Source: Gammaproteobacteria bacterium
GTDB taxonomy: Bacteria; Pseudomonadota; Gammaproteobacteria; Steroidobacterales; XN24
Length of the DNA: 64,000 nt
Direction of reading: 5' to 3'
Assembly (NCBI GenBank): GCA_029287575.1
Contig: JARFQW010000064.1
Coordinates: 1 to 64,000, forward strand
The notes beneath the pieces are model-generated. The model saw nothing but the letters and a program-made list of their open reading frames with translations. It searched no databases and was not told the origin of the DNA. Positions 8,590 through 17,873 of this stretch are shown piece after piece. Made by a program: the position numbers and the translations under genes. Numbering within the stretch: the stretch's first letter is position 1; each line of letters begins with the position of its first letter.

Positions 8590-10533
8590 TCAAGGGTTCA
8601 GCCCCTTCGGCCCCGGGTCGCGGGCGGCGACATCCGCGAGGGAGCCAAGCATGTTCTCGTAGTGCCGCCAGGCACCGATTTCCCGATCGTGCAGGGGTTC
8701 GAATACCGGACGATCCCCGGTTCGCGACACATCGATGCGGTGGAATTCGAGCACGCACGGATCCCAGGGCAGTTCCAGAAAACCGAGCACCCCTCGCAGC
8801 GTCTGCTCCGGCTGATGGACCAGGTTCTCGTAGTACACCTCATGCAGCGGCGTCACTTCGGCGCGACGCCAGAGGCCCATCACCCGCTCATAGACAGACA
8901 GCCAGCGACCCAAGGCCTCGATGGAGGTCGTGAACGCGAGGCTGCGTCCGGCAAAGTTTTTGAACAGGCAGCGCAGGGCGAGATCCGCCGGGTGCCTGTG
9001 CAGACCGATGACGCGCGCGCCGGGCAACAACATGCCGATCAGCCCGATGTTGAGAAAGTTGAACGGCATCGTATCCAGGATGCGCGGCGCCGCCGCACCG
9101 GCCGCCTTGAGATAGCGGGCGCCCTCCCGGGCCAGCCGTTCTTGCGTCAGATTTCTTGCGGCAACAGGCCACTGCGGCAAATCGGCGGCGATATCGCCCA
9201 GCGCGGTCAGCTCCCCGGCCGCTGCGATCTCGGGATGCGCCGCCAGCGCCTGCTCCAGGAGACTCTTTCCGGCCCGGGGCAAGCCCACGATCAGAACCGT
9301 GCCGCGACCGTCCAGCCCGGAGCGGGGCAATTCCCCCGAGCCCTCCGCGAAGACCCGTTCCAGGTCGGCGGCCGCTGACTCCAGGCGAGCCAGCTCCTCG
9401 TCCGGGTCCCAGCCCGCGTCTTGCCAGTCCCCGCGACGGTCCGCGTTGGCGCGGACGAGCTCGGCGGCGGCCTCTTCATGGCGACCCGCTTCGTCCAGGG
9501 CCTGGGCAGTGGAGAACGCCGCCTGCCGGCGGGCGTCCGCCGGCGCGGCCGTGTCCCGGCGCACGGCCGCGAGTTCCGCCAGGGCGTCTTCGTGGCGGCG
9601 GAGCCGGCGATACAGCCGCGACCGGTGCAAACGGGTTTCCGGAGCATTGCCCTCCAGCAGGGCCAGGGCCTCGTCGAGGCGGCCATCGCGCTCCCGCCGG
9701 CCGGCGAGGCCCGCCCGGGCAATGGCGTGATCGGGCGCCAGCGCCAGCGCCTCGTGGAGCAGACGTTCACCCGCTTCCGCCTGGCCGTTGGCGAGGAGCA
9801 GCCGGCCCAGGTTCGCGCGCGCGTCGGCCAGCCGCGGATCCAGCTCTATGGCCTTCCGGTAGGCCGCCTCTGCCCCGGTGAAATCCCCCAGGTACTGGCG
9901 TGAAGCGCCGAACCAGGTCCATCCCGGCGCACTGCCCGGCGCCAGCTCGAGGTGCCGGCGCAGGGCCGCGGCGGCCTCCCGGTAGCGCCCGAGCGAATTC
10001 AGCACGCCGCCCCGGTGCAGCCATCCGCCGGCGAACGCCGGGGCCATGGACGTGACCGCCTCGAGCAGCTCGCCGGCCTCGGCGGTCCGGCCCTGGGGCA
10101 TCAGCGCCAGGGCCAGGTTATAGCGTGCGGCCCAGGCCCGGGGCTCCATGCTCGCGGCCCTGCGGAAACAGGCTTCGGCGACCGCAAGATCCCCCAGCTG
10201 GCCGGCGACCTCGCCAAGCCCGTTCAGCATCGATGCGTCTCCCGGCTGGCCCCGCGCCGCCGCGTGCCGGCAGAGCTGCAGGGCGGCCGCGCCCTGGCCT
10301 GATCGCGCGAGCAGCCGGGCACGATCCGCGACCGCCCGCGGCATCACGGCCGGGTCTATCGACGCATTGACCGAAAGCGCGCCTTCCAGGTCACCGCCGG
10401 CCTCGTAAACCCGCGCGAGCAGATGCCGGGCCGCCATGTCGTCCGGCTGACCGGCCAGACAGGCTTCGGCCGCCTCGCGGGCCTCGGCGAGCCGGCCGGC
10501 GCGGAGCGCCGCCAGTCCGGATTCGACGCTCAT
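8590..10533 (-). CDS. Divergent TPR-sulfotransferase, probably altered or lost PAPS chemistry
   Basis: A 647-residue protein from the ATG at 10533, which overlaps the upstream stop by 4 nt. The open frame to 10740 is rejected because it runs into the preceding gene. TPR repeats cover about 5-370. The C-terminal region keeps the sulfotransferase layout, but key motifs have drifted. The loop is GLPRAGKSLLEQ (417-428), with Lys where Thr is usual. The TDKMP segment reads LDTMPFNF. The 3'-phosphate motif is HRHPADLALRCLFKNF (512-527) rather than CRRDPxDTxLSCYF. The ASHAQVRRPVY tail is lost (GDRPVFEPLHDREIGAWRHYE). It may use another donor, be inactive, or scaffold its three intact neighbours. Confidence 0.85.
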   Translation of the reverse strand: MSVESGLAALRAGRLAEAREAAEACLAGQPDDMAARHLLARVYEAGGDLEGALSVNASIDPAVMPRAVADRARLLARSGQGAAALQLCRHAAARGQPGDASMLNGLGEVAGQLGDLAVAEACFRRAASMEPRAWAARYNLALALMPQGRTAEAGELLEAVTSMAPAFAGGWLHRGGVLNSLGRYREAAAALRRHLELAPGSAPGWTWFGASRQYLGDFTGAEAAYRKAIELDPRLADARANLGRLLLANGQAEAGERLLHEALALAPDHAIARAGLAGRRERDGRLDEALALLEGNAPETRLHRSRLYRRLRRHEDALAELAAVRRDTAAPADARRQAAFSTAQALDEAGRHEEAAAELVRANADRRGDWQDAGWDPDEELARLESAAADLERVFAEGSGELPRSGLDGRGTVLIVGLPRAGKSLLEQALAAHPEIAAAGELTALGDIAADLPQWPVAARNLTQERLAREGARYLKAAGAAAPRILDTMPFNFLNIGLIGMLLPGARVIGLHRHPADLALRCLFKNFAGRSLAFTTSIEALGRWLSVYERVMGLWRRAEVTPLHEVYYENLVHQPEQTLRGVLGFLELPWDPCVLEFHRIDVSRTGDRPVFEPLHDREIGAWRHYENMLGSLADVAARDPGPKGLNP

Positions 10534-12497
10534 GGCCGCCCGGCAGCGCCCGCGGCGCGTTCCACGCGCTCCGCAAGACCGCTGGCACGCCACGCCGCCC
10601 AGTCCACCGACTCGCGCAGCTCGCAGATCTGGGCCTCGTAATTCCGGTACCGGCCAACCGATCCCAGGTACATGGGCCGGCGGACCTGGGCGTGGCTTGC
10701 CGTGGACACGAGCCGGTCCTGGTTGTGGAAGTCCAGACACGCCGGCGACCAGGGCAGATCCAGGAACTCCAGCAAGGCCCGCGTAACGCCTTCCTGATCC
10801 GTGGCGAGTTCTTCATAGACCAGCTCGAAACGCTGCAGCCGGCTGACTGACCGCCAGTGCGCCATGGTGCTCAGGTAGCCGTTGTAGTGGGCGGCGATGT
10901 CGCCGAGGTCATAGGAGAACGGAATGCCCTGGCCGGCGAAGTTCTGAAAATAGCAGGACAGGCCGGTGTCCAGCGGGTGGCGCACGCAGTGGATGACACG
11001 CGCCCGCGGAAAGAGCATTTCGATCACACCGATGAACAGGAAATTCGACGGCGTCTTGTCCGTAACACGCAGGACGCGCGGGTCGGTGGCATCGAGCCGC
11101 GCCAGGTAGTCGGCCGCAGCGGGCGCCAGTTCGGCGCCGGCTGCGGTGACCAGATTGTCGGGGAAACGACCGTTACCCAGTCCCATGGCCAGCCGGGGCA
11201 GGTCGGTCAGTTCGCCGGCTCCCGCGGCGTCCGGATGAGCCGCGATGATCTGCTCGGTCAACGAGGTGCCGGACCTGGGCATGCCCACCACGAACACCGG
11301 TCTTTCGCTCGACTCGTCCAGGACCGGCAGCCGGTCCTGCCAGCCGGCGGCGAAGACCCGCCTCAGGCGTTCGACGTCATCCTGGAATTCCGCCCGGTCG
11401 AAGCGAACCGGCTTGAGACGATTGCCGGTTCGGTAAGCCTCGAAGGCTTCGGTGTGGGCCCCTTCGGCGTCGAGAAGATCACCGAGCTGGAAGGCCAGGC
11501 GCTGACGGGTGCTGGCAGTCAGGCCGCGCCCGGCGATCCGTTCACGCACCATCCGTATCCCCTCGCCTGCCCGCCCCAGGTGGCGCAGCACCTGCGCGGC
11601 CGTGATGACGAGTTCCGGATCCTCCGCTCCCCGGTCCAGCCAGGGCCGGAGCAGATCCAGCGCATCCGCATACCGGCCGCGGCGGTCCAGCAGCGCCGCG
11701 AGCCCGGAGACCGCACCCATATGCTCCGGGTCGATTTCCAGGGTCCGTCGGAAGCAGGTCTCCGCCGTCTCGGAGTCTCTCAGACCCTGCCACGCCGTCC
11801 CGAGGTTGTAATGGGCATCGGCCAGGTTCGGGTCGGCGGCGAGGGCCTGCTGGTAGGCGTCCCGCGCCGCTTCGAGATCGCCGGCCATCTGCAGCGCCGC
11901 GCCGAGGCCGGTCCAGGCATCGGCGCGCCCGGGGGCCTGGCGGGTGAGGCGTTCGAAACAGCGGGCGGCGCCGGCGTAGTCCCCCAGCCCCTGGCACAAG
12001 CCACCGAGGCGCAACAGGGTGTCGGCATCTCCCGGAGTGATCTCGAGCAGGCGCTCCAGCTCCGCGACGGCCTCCGCGGCGCGGCCGACACGGTTCAGCG
12101 CCTCCGCCAGATTCTGCCGTGGAGCGGGCTCCGCGGGCGCTGCATCGCGGGCCCTCCGAAATGCACCGACGGCCTTCTCGCCGTCCCCGAGTCCGCCCAG
12201 GCATTCGCCCAGGCCGTTCCAGGACGGCCACCGGCCGGGCGCCGCGGCTACCACCCGTTCGAACAGTGCGGCGGCTTCGGCGTAGCGTCGTTGACGCACG
12301 AGAATCATCGCCAGCAGTTCCGCCGACGCCGGCGTGGGATCAGCATCGGCGGCACGACGGGCCAGTTCCTCCGCCGGCCCGAAACGGCCCCGGGAGGCTT
12401 CGACCCGGGCCCGGGTCAACAGCGACGCGACCATCTCCGGGGCCGCGGGGGCCGCCGGGTGTTCAGCCACGGCGACACCCACGGCGGGGGTCCGCAA
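10530..12497 (-). CDS. TPR-sulfotransferase
   Basis: A 655-residue protein in the longest form. TPR repeats cover about 25-380 and the sulfotransferase domain about 398-625: loop GMPRSGTSLTEQ (405-416), TDKTPSNFLFIG, CVRHPLDTGLSCYFQNF (504-520), and ASHAQVRRPMYLGSVGRYRNYE. The start is uncertain. The first codon at 12497 is TTG with a poor ribosome site. A GTG at 12482 and an ATG at 12434, just before the first TPR, are alternatives. The stop overlaps the next start (ATGA), so translation of the divergent paralogue downstream is coupled. The gene follows its upstream neighbour by 21 nt. No signal peptide, so it is probably cytoplasmic, where PAPS is made. Confidence 0.88.
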   Translation of the reverse strand: MRTPAVGVAVAEHPAAPAAPEMVASLLTRARVEASRGRFGPAEELARRAADADPTPASAELLAMILVRQRRYAEAAALFERVVAAAPGRWPSWNGLGECLGGLGDGEKAVGAFRRARDAAPAEPAPRQNLAEALNRVGRAAEAVAELERLLEITPGDADTLLRLGGLCQGLGDYAGAARCFERLTRQAPGRADAWTGLGAALQMAGDLEAARDAYQQALAADPNLADAHYNLGTAWQGLRDSETAETCFRRTLEIDPEHMGAVSGLAALLDRRGRYADALDLLRPWLDRGAEDPELVITAAQVLRHLGRAGEGIRMVRERIAGRGLTASTRQRLAFQLGDLLDAEGAHTEAFEAYRTGNRLKPVRFDRAEFQDDVERLRRVFAAGWQDRLPVLDESSERPVFVVGMPRSGTSLTEQIIAAHPDAAGAGELTDLPRLAMGLGNGRFPDNLVTAAGAELAPAAADYLARLDATDPRVLRVTDKTPSNFLFIGVIEMLFPRARVIHCVRHPLDTGLSCYFQNFAGQGIPFSYDLGDIAAHYNGYLSTMAHWRSVSRLQRFELVYEELATDQEGVTRALLEFLDLPWSPACLDFHNQDRLVSTASHAQVRRPMYLGSVGRYRNYEAQICELRESVDWAAWRASGLAERVERAAGAAGRP

Positions 12498-12518
12498 TCC
12501 CGTGACGGATCGCCGCGG

Positions 12519-14462
12519 TCATCGGGCGTATTGCTCGGGCAGGTTTCCGCCCTTGTCCAGCGCCTCCAGCAGGGGCCCGAGATGCGGCAGGAAGCGCCGC
12601 GCATTGCCGACGGACTTGGTATAGATCGGCTGGCGGACCTGCAGGTGGCTGGCCGTGCGCACCTGGCGCTTGTTCTCGTAGAACGTCAGGCAGGCGGGAT
12701 GCCAGTCCAGGCCGATAAAATCGAGAACGCCCCTGATGGTCTCTTCGGGCTTCTGGACCACGTCCTCGTAGTTCAGATCGAGGATCTGCACATCCAGGTC
12801 CCGGTGCCAGTGGTCCATCAGGCGCATGTACTCGTTGTAGTACTCACCGATGTGGGCCAGGTCGTAGCTGAACGGCGGACCGGCGGTCCCGAAGCTCTGC
12901 ACGAAGCACGAGACGCCGGTGTCCACGGGATCCCGCCGGCAGTGAATGATGTGGGCCTTGGGAAACATCATCTGGATGAACCCGAGATGCTCGTAGTTCT
13001 GCCACATCTTGTCCGTGAAACGGATTGCGCTGGTATTCATCCCGTAGAGCCGGGTCAGATAGAAACCGCTGAGCTCGTAGAGCTTGCGATCGCCAATGAC
13101 TTCGAGACAGTCGGGATACGGCACGTGCGTGCGGGTCTCGTAGCTGGCACGGATTGCGAGGGTCGTCACCTCCCGAAGCTCGCCGCAGCCATAGGCCTCG
13201 GGATGGGCCGCAATGATTTCCTCCAGGAGAGAAGTCCCCGACCGGGGCATACCGATGATGAAGACCGGGCTCTCCGTATCCCGGTGGGTGCGCGGCAGAA
13301 TGTTGAAACGGTCGCGCGCGAAAAAGGTCATCAGGCGGTTGATCTGTTCGTGGCGCACCTCGGCGCTGAACTGCGCCCGGCGAAGCCGGTTGGCCCGGAC
13401 ATAATGGGCGAAGGCGCGGTCATGGTCACCGCGCTCATCGAGCAGATCCCCGATGACGTAATGTACGGGCGCCATGGTCGCCGGCTCCTCAACCTTCTGC
13501 TTGGCGATCGGAGCGAGGCGGAGCAGGGCCTCGGCCGACCGGCCGGTACGCTTGAGCACGTTGGCGTAGGCCACATCGATGGCCGGCGGCCGGCCGGGCT
13601 GGCCGAGAAACGGACTCAGGAGTTGCTCAGCTTCCGCGAGGTGTCCGTTGACCTCCAGGATCCCCGCGACACCAGCCACCGCGGGCCCGTGGCCCGGATT
13701 CTTCTGGAGCGCGCAGCGGAAGGCGGTGAGCGCCGATTCCGTGTCGCCCGCGGCCTGCAGCGCGCTGCCGAGATTGGAATACACGTCGGCATCCTGCTGG
13801 CCCGCCGCCAGCAGGCGGCGATAGCCGGCAATGGCCTCGTCAAAGCGGCCGAGTTCGTGCAGCGCAAGCGCCAGGTTGTACTGACCGGGCAGGTGCGTCA
13901 TCTCGCGCTGGAGGCCCAGCTGGAGATGCTTGATGGCGGGCAGCAGATGGCCCTCCTCGAACATCATCGAGCCGAGATTGATATTCGCCAGCCCGTGGCG
14001 GCGCTCGTAGCTCAGGGCCTTTCGGAAACAGGCTTGGGCCTCGGTTCGCATTTCGCGGCGCCGCAGAACATGACCCAGGTTGTTCCAGGCGTCGGGGTAC
14101 TCCAGCTTGAGGTCGATGGCGTCCCGGAAGCATTCCTCCGCGGGATCCAGGAAACCGAGGTTGTTGTGATAGCGGCCGAGGAGATTGTGATGCCGGGCAT
14201 CGCGCGGATCTTCGGCCATCAGCTCGCGGATCTGGCGCAGGGCCTCGTCCATATCCTTACGGGCCAGCCGCACTTCCACCATCATCTGCCGCGCGCGGCG
14301 GTTCTCCGGATCGTCTTCCAGAATGCGCGTACAGATGACCTCTACTTCGCCGAACCGGGATTCGGCGAGCGAGCGCTCGGCATGCTGGACATCCGTCAGG
14401 ATGCTCCGGCTACTGCGCTTTTCCTTTTTCTCGCCCTCCGGGGCCAGTTCTTCTTCAGCCAT
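12519..14462 (-). CDS. TPR-sulfotransferase
   Basis: A 647-residue protein with a charged N-terminus (MAEEELAPEGEKKEKRSSRS) and no signal peptide. TPR repeats cover about 30-375. The sulfotransferase domain spans about 397-630: GMPRSGTSLLEEIIAAHPEAY (loop at 404-415), RFTDKMWQNYEHLGFIQ, CRRDPVDTGVSCFVQSF (508-524), and TASHLQVRQPIYTKSVGNARRF. The start overlaps the end of the secreted TPR gene by 8 nt, which ties it to the FG-GAP/TPR pair upstream. Its codon use looks a little less GC-rich than its neighbours', which may mean a separate origin, but the difference is small. Sulfotransferase activity is expected from the intact motifs; the acceptor is unknown. Confidence 0.9.
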   Translation of the reverse strand: MAEEELAPEGEKKEKRSSRSILTDVQHAERSLAESRFGEVEVICTRILEDDPENRRARQMMVEVRLARKDMDEALRQIRELMAEDPRDARHHNLLGRYHNNLGFLDPAEECFRDAIDLKLEYPDAWNNLGHVLRRREMRTEAQACFRKALSYERRHGLANINLGSMMFEEGHLLPAIKHLQLGLQREMTHLPGQYNLALALHELGRFDEAIAGYRRLLAAGQQDADVYSNLGSALQAAGDTESALTAFRCALQKNPGHGPAVAGVAGILEVNGHLAEAEQLLSPFLGQPGRPPAIDVAYANVLKRTGRSAEALLRLAPIAKQKVEEPATMAPVHYVIGDLLDERGDHDRAFAHYVRANRLRRAQFSAEVRHEQINRLMTFFARDRFNILPRTHRDTESPVFIIGMPRSGTSLLEEIIAAHPEAYGCGELREVTTLAIRASYETRTHVPYPDCLEVIGDRKLYELSGFYLTRLYGMNTSAIRFTDKMWQNYEHLGFIQMMFPKAHIIHCRRDPVDTGVSCFVQSFGTAGPPFSYDLAHIGEYYNEYMRLMDHWHRDLDVQILDLNYEDVVQKPEETIRGVLDFIGLDWHPACLTFYENKRQVRTASHLQVRQPIYTKSVGNARRFLPHLGPLLEALDKGGNLPEQYAR

Positions 14463-16029
14463 CGTTGTTCAACCTCGGCGGATAGAATACGGCATCGCCG
14501 GCGGGCCATGGGGCGTCAGCGCGCTGGCCGGCACGATATCGCGCCAGCGCTTGTTGGTCGGCAACACCGGCCAGCGGACGTCCAGCGACCTGGGCCTGCA
14601 GGTCCGCCGCCTCGTCGAAACGCCCGTTCGCCGCCAGCGCCATGGCGAGAGTGGCCGCATGTTCCCGGTTCGCCAGGGCGCCGAAGAGTTGCCGGGCCAC
14701 GTCTTCGGCACTGGCGCGCTCGGCGTCTGACGCAGTCTCGCAGGTCGAGGCGGTGCGTGCCCATGCCTGCATCAGTTCGCCGTTGTCCGGACGCAGGCGC
14801 CGGCCGGCCGAGAAGGCTTGCAGCGCTGCCTCGCAGTTCCCGGACGCCACGGCGGCCAGACCTTCCCGGTAACGAAAGAGCGCGCCGGAGGCGTCCTCGT
14901 CCGGCAGCGCCCCGTAGGCCTCTGCGGCCTCGGCGTAGCGCCCCGCCCGCATGAGGGAATCGCCCAGCAGGAAGCGAGCCTGATGCAGGCCGGGATCCAG
15001 CGCCACCGCGGCTTCGTAGGAAGCCAGCGCCGGCTTCTCCTCGCCGGCGCGCTCCTGGGCCATGCCCAGCCGGAGTCTGGCCACGGGGTCCTCCGGATGG
15101 CGCGCGACCGCCTTGTCCAGCCATTCCCGCGCCTCGGCCGTCGCGCCGGCCTGGTTGAGCCCCTGGGCCAGGCTGAGCATCGCGCTGACATCGTCCGGGC
15201 TGGCCGCCACGGCCCGGCGGAAGGCTTCGACCGCCCGGTCGGTCTGGCCCGCACGGGCCGCGGCGTACCCTTGCTCCAGGAAGAACTGGGCGCTCTGCGA
15301 GCGCTCCCCGATCGAGATCAGCAGCGGGTCGGGCACCGGCACCTGGCCGTTCCCGCGGGCGGCGAAATTGGCGGACGCGGCCCCACGATCGCCCAGCTGC
15401 CGATATGCCATGCCGAGAGGATGACGGAGCCGGGTCGCCGACGGTGCCAGCCGCAGGGCCGACTCGAGATCCCCGGCGGCCTCCTTGTAGCGGCCCTCGC
15501 GGACGGCAATCCTGCCCAGACCCGAGTGGCGCGCCGCCGTCATGCCTGGGCCTCCCGACAAGCCGTCGAACCGTTCCCGTGCCAGCGCGAGATTTCCCGC
15601 GGCGAGCGCCGTCTCGGCGAGCCGCAGGCGAATGATCGCATCGTCCGGACTCAGCTCGGCCGCGGCCGACAGCCTGCTCTCGGCGGCCTCGAAATCACCG
15701 CCTTCCAGGGCGACGAACCCGGCGAGATACGGCCAGCGGGAATCCGCGGGATCCAGGTCCGCAGCCCGCGCATAGCACGTGCTGGCGAGACCCTGCAGAT
15801 GGTGCGCCTGATAGTGCATGCCGAGTTCGCCCCAGGCCTCGCCCGCCGCGCGGGGATCGGGCGCGTCCGCCAGGGCCGACTGAAAGTCGCTGATGGCCGC
15901 TTCCAGGGCCGTGCGGACACCGGGCTCGAACTCGGAGAGGTCCGGGCGGGTCACCGCCTCGGTCGGGGACACGGCGCCGGCTTTCGCCGTGAATCCCAGC
16001 AGCACAAGGGCTGCAGCGAGCCTAATCAC
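14455..16029 (-). CDS. Secreted TPR-repeat protein
   Basis: A 524-residue protein with an N-terminal signal peptide (MIRLAAALVLLGFTAKAGA, cleavage near AGA-V) and TPR repeats across almost all of the rest, so it should act in the periplasm. The start is GTG at 16029, overlapping the stop of the FG-GAP gene by 8 nt (GTGATTAG). It is a paralogue of the protein at 25223-26878. Both begin with a short conserved stretch about an LxxFEPGVR or LSTLKPEIRDR segment, then GMxYQAxxxxxxAxxCYxxAxxLDP, then a row of TPRs. Both sit just downstream of an FG-GAP/ASPIC gene, so the two probably work together, for example the TPR protein as partner or chaperone of the propeller. No enzymatic motif is visible. 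Confidence 0.85.
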   Translation of the reverse strand: MIRLAAALVLLGFTAKAGAVSPTEAVTRPDLSEFEPGVRTALEAAISDFQSALADAPDPRAAGEAWGELGMHYQAHHLQGLASTCYARAADLDPADSRWPYLAGFVALEGGDFEAAESRLSAAAELSPDDAIIRLRLAETALAAGNLALARERFDGLSGGPGMTAARHSGLGRIAVREGRYKEAAGDLESALRLAPSATRLRHPLGMAYRQLGDRGAASANFAARGNGQVPVPDPLLISIGERSQSAQFFLEQGYAAARAGQTDRAVEAFRRAVAASPDDVSAMLSLAQGLNQAGATAEAREWLDKAVARHPEDPVARLRLGMAQERAGEEKPALASYEAAVALDPGLHQARFLLGDSLMRAGRYAEAAEAYGALPDEDASGALFRYREGLAAVASGNCEAALQAFSAGRRLRPDNGELMQAWARTASTCETASDAERASAEDVARQLFGALANREHAATLAMALAANGRFDEAADLQAQVAGRPLAGVADQQALARYRAGQRADAPWPAGDAVFYPPRLNNDG

Positions 16030-17809
16030 CGTCGGGTTTCCCCTGGCCGCGGAGCAGGTCGTGGTACGCGCCCGGCCGCAGCCGGTCGAAACGCTCCCGG
16101 GCCCCGTCCGGCCAGACCACGTGGGCAGTCAGCGGCGCCTCCCCGCGCTCTCCCAGTCCCACCAGCAGGCGCGGATCGCTGGAGGACGCATAGCTGCCGT
16201 CGGACCCCGCGCGGCGCAGGACACGCCGGTCGCCCACGTCGAGCACGAGGGATGCACCATAAAGGTCGCGGCCCCCGCCGTCGGCAAGCCGGAAGCCGAT
16301 CCAGTCGGCGTCCTGGCCCACTTCGTTGATCAGCAAGCGGGCGGGGCCCGCATTGTTGGCGATCAGCACATCGGTGTCACCGTCATTGTCCACGTCCCCG
16401 AAGGCGGCACCCCGGCTTACCAGCGCAACCTCGAAGGCCTTGCCGGCTTCCCCGCTCACCTCCCGGTAACGGCCCTGTCCCTCGTTGCGAAACAGCTGGT
16501 TGGCCTGGCGAAGAGGGAACGGATCGCCGGCCAGCAGCTGTTCCTCGATCCGGGTCACCGCGCCGTTGACTGCGAGAATGTCGAGCCAGCCGTCGTTGTC
16601 GTAGTCGAACCAGGCCGTGCCGAACCCCGTGTACTGGAAACTCGGGTTGGCCAGCCCCATCGCCAGGGTGCGGTCCTCGAACCAGCCTTCACCGTCGTTG
16701 ATGTACAGCGTGTTGGTCTCGCGGGCGAGGTGGGTCATGAACAGGTCCTCGTCCCCGTCGCCGTCGAAGTCGGCCGCATCAACGCCCATGCTGGCTTCCG
16801 GGGACCCGTCCATGTTGACGCCCACGCCGGCAAGCATTGCCTCGTCGCTGAATGTCCCGTCGCGACGGTTGATCCACAGCTGGTTGGCCACGCCGTCGTT
16901 GGCGACGTAGAGGTCCTGCCAGCCGTCGGCATTGAAATCGGCCACGACCACGCCGAGAGCACCGCCGAACTTCGCGCGTATTCCGGCGGCGGCGCTGACG
17001 TCGGTAAAGCGCCCGTCTCCGTCGTTGCGGTAAAGCGTGTCGACGTCCGGCTTGTAGACGAGCGGGGAGCAATAGTCCCGCGCACTGGTGGAGGACCGGC
17101 ACGGCTTGGCGTTGTCGAAGGTATAGCGGACATAGTTGCCCACGTAGAGATCCAGGTCGCCGTCGCGATCGTAGTCGATCCACGCGGCGCTCACGCTCCA
17201 GCGCTCGTCGCCGACGCCGGCGGCCGCCGTCACGTTCTCGAACCGGCCCTCGCCGAGATTCCGCCACAGCTGGTTGGCGCCGAAGTTGGTGACGTAAAGG
17301 TCCACCCGTCCGTCATTGTCGAAGTCGGCGGCCGCGACGCCCATCCCGTAGCCGCCCGAGCGCAGGCCGGAACCGCCGGTGACGTCCGTGTAGCGAACCT
17401 GGGTCTGCCCGTCCAGGGTCACGCTGTCATTGCGGTAGAGCCGATCCACCAGGGGCTTGTCATCGGCGGGCGGAAAGACGGCATCGGCGAGACGCTTCCC
17501 CGGTCCCAGCATCACGCCCTGAACGAGATAGGCGTCCAGGTCGCCATCGCCATCATAGTCGAACAGGGCAGCACCCGAACCCATCATTTCGGGGAAATAC
17601 AGCTCCCCGCTCATGCCGTTGAAATGGACGAAATCCGGCCCGCCGGACGACTCGGAAAACAGGCTACCCGACGACGCCCGGACCACCGCCGGCGCCAACG
17701 CGACGATGCCGAGCAGCCCGGCCCCGAGCGCGAAACGGGCTGACCCCGCCCGCAACTTCGAAAGAGAACCCGGGCGCTTGTCGTCCTGGTGTGTCTGAGA
17801 TTGCTTCAT
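16022..17809 (-). CDS. Secreted FG-GAP/VCBS beta-propeller with ASPIC/UnbV domain
   Basis: A 595-residue exported protein. A long charged n-region precedes a hydrophobic stretch (about 26-43) and a likely cleavage near VRA-SSG. The body contains seven or so Ca-binding loops of the DxDxDGxxD type (DYDGDGDLDAY, DFDNDGRVDLYVTNFG, DYDRDGDLDLYVGNY, DFNADGWQDLYVAND, DFDGDGDEDLF, DYDNDGWLDIL, DVDNDGDTDVL). These are typical of integrin-like FG-GAP propellers. Residues about 500-590 match the ASPIC/UnbV domain of the CRTAC1 family (GRDLYGASLVLDVGD, RRAGSDGSYASSSDPR, VVWPDG). It is the first gene of the operon that also carries four sulfotransferases, and diverges from another sulfotransferase-like gene with 64 nt between starts. 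The function is unknown; extracellular or periplasmic ligand or protein binding is likely. Confidence 0.92.
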   Translation of the reverse strand: MKQSQTHQDDKRPGSLSKLRAGSARFALGAGLLGIVALAPAVVRASSGSLFSESSGGPDFVHFNGMSGELYFPEMMGSGAALFDYDGDGDLDAYLVQGVMLGPGKRLADAVFPPADDKPLVDRLYRNDSVTLDGQTQVRYTDVTGGSGLRSGGYGMGVAAADFDNDGRVDLYVTNFGANQLWRNLGEGRFENVTAAAGVGDERWSVSAAWIDYDRDGDLDLYVGNYVRYTFDNAKPCRSSTSARDYCSPLVYKPDVDTLYRNDGDGRFTDVSAAAGIRAKFGGALGVVVADFNADGWQDLYVANDGVANQLWINRRDGTFSDEAMLAGVGVNMDGSPEASMGVDAADFDGDGDEDLFMTHLARETNTLYINDGEGWFEDRTLAMGLANPSFQYTGFGTAWFDYDNDGWLDILAVNGAVTRIEEQLLAGDPFPLRQANQLFRNEGQGRYREVSGEAGKAFEVALVSRGAAFGDVDNDGDTDVLIANNAGPARLLINEVGQDADWIGFRLADGGGRDLYGASLVLDVGDRRVLRRAGSDGSYASSSDPRLLVGLGERGEAPLTAHVVWPDGARERFDRLRPGAYHDLLRGQGKPDGD

Positions 17810-17873
17810 CGTGGTCCGTCGTACCTCTCGTCGTCCGGGCCGACCCGAAGCCCCGTGCTAACATGCCCGCGCC

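Noticed and set aside
8576-8758. N-terminal extension of the sulfotransferase at 6692-8575
   Set aside because: It lies in the 3' end of the upstream gene, and the added residues are low-complexity.
10857-14954. A 1365-residue open frame on the plus strand
   Set aside because: It runs antisense to three genes with intact catalytic motifs. Its composition is the usual third-position GC artefact, and no domain or ribosome site supports it.
15893-17743. A 616-residue plus-strand frame over the FG-GAP gene
   Set aside because: The opposite strand encodes the DxDxDG repeats and the ASPIC domain; this frame is its mirror, and similar mirrors occur over the other propeller genes.
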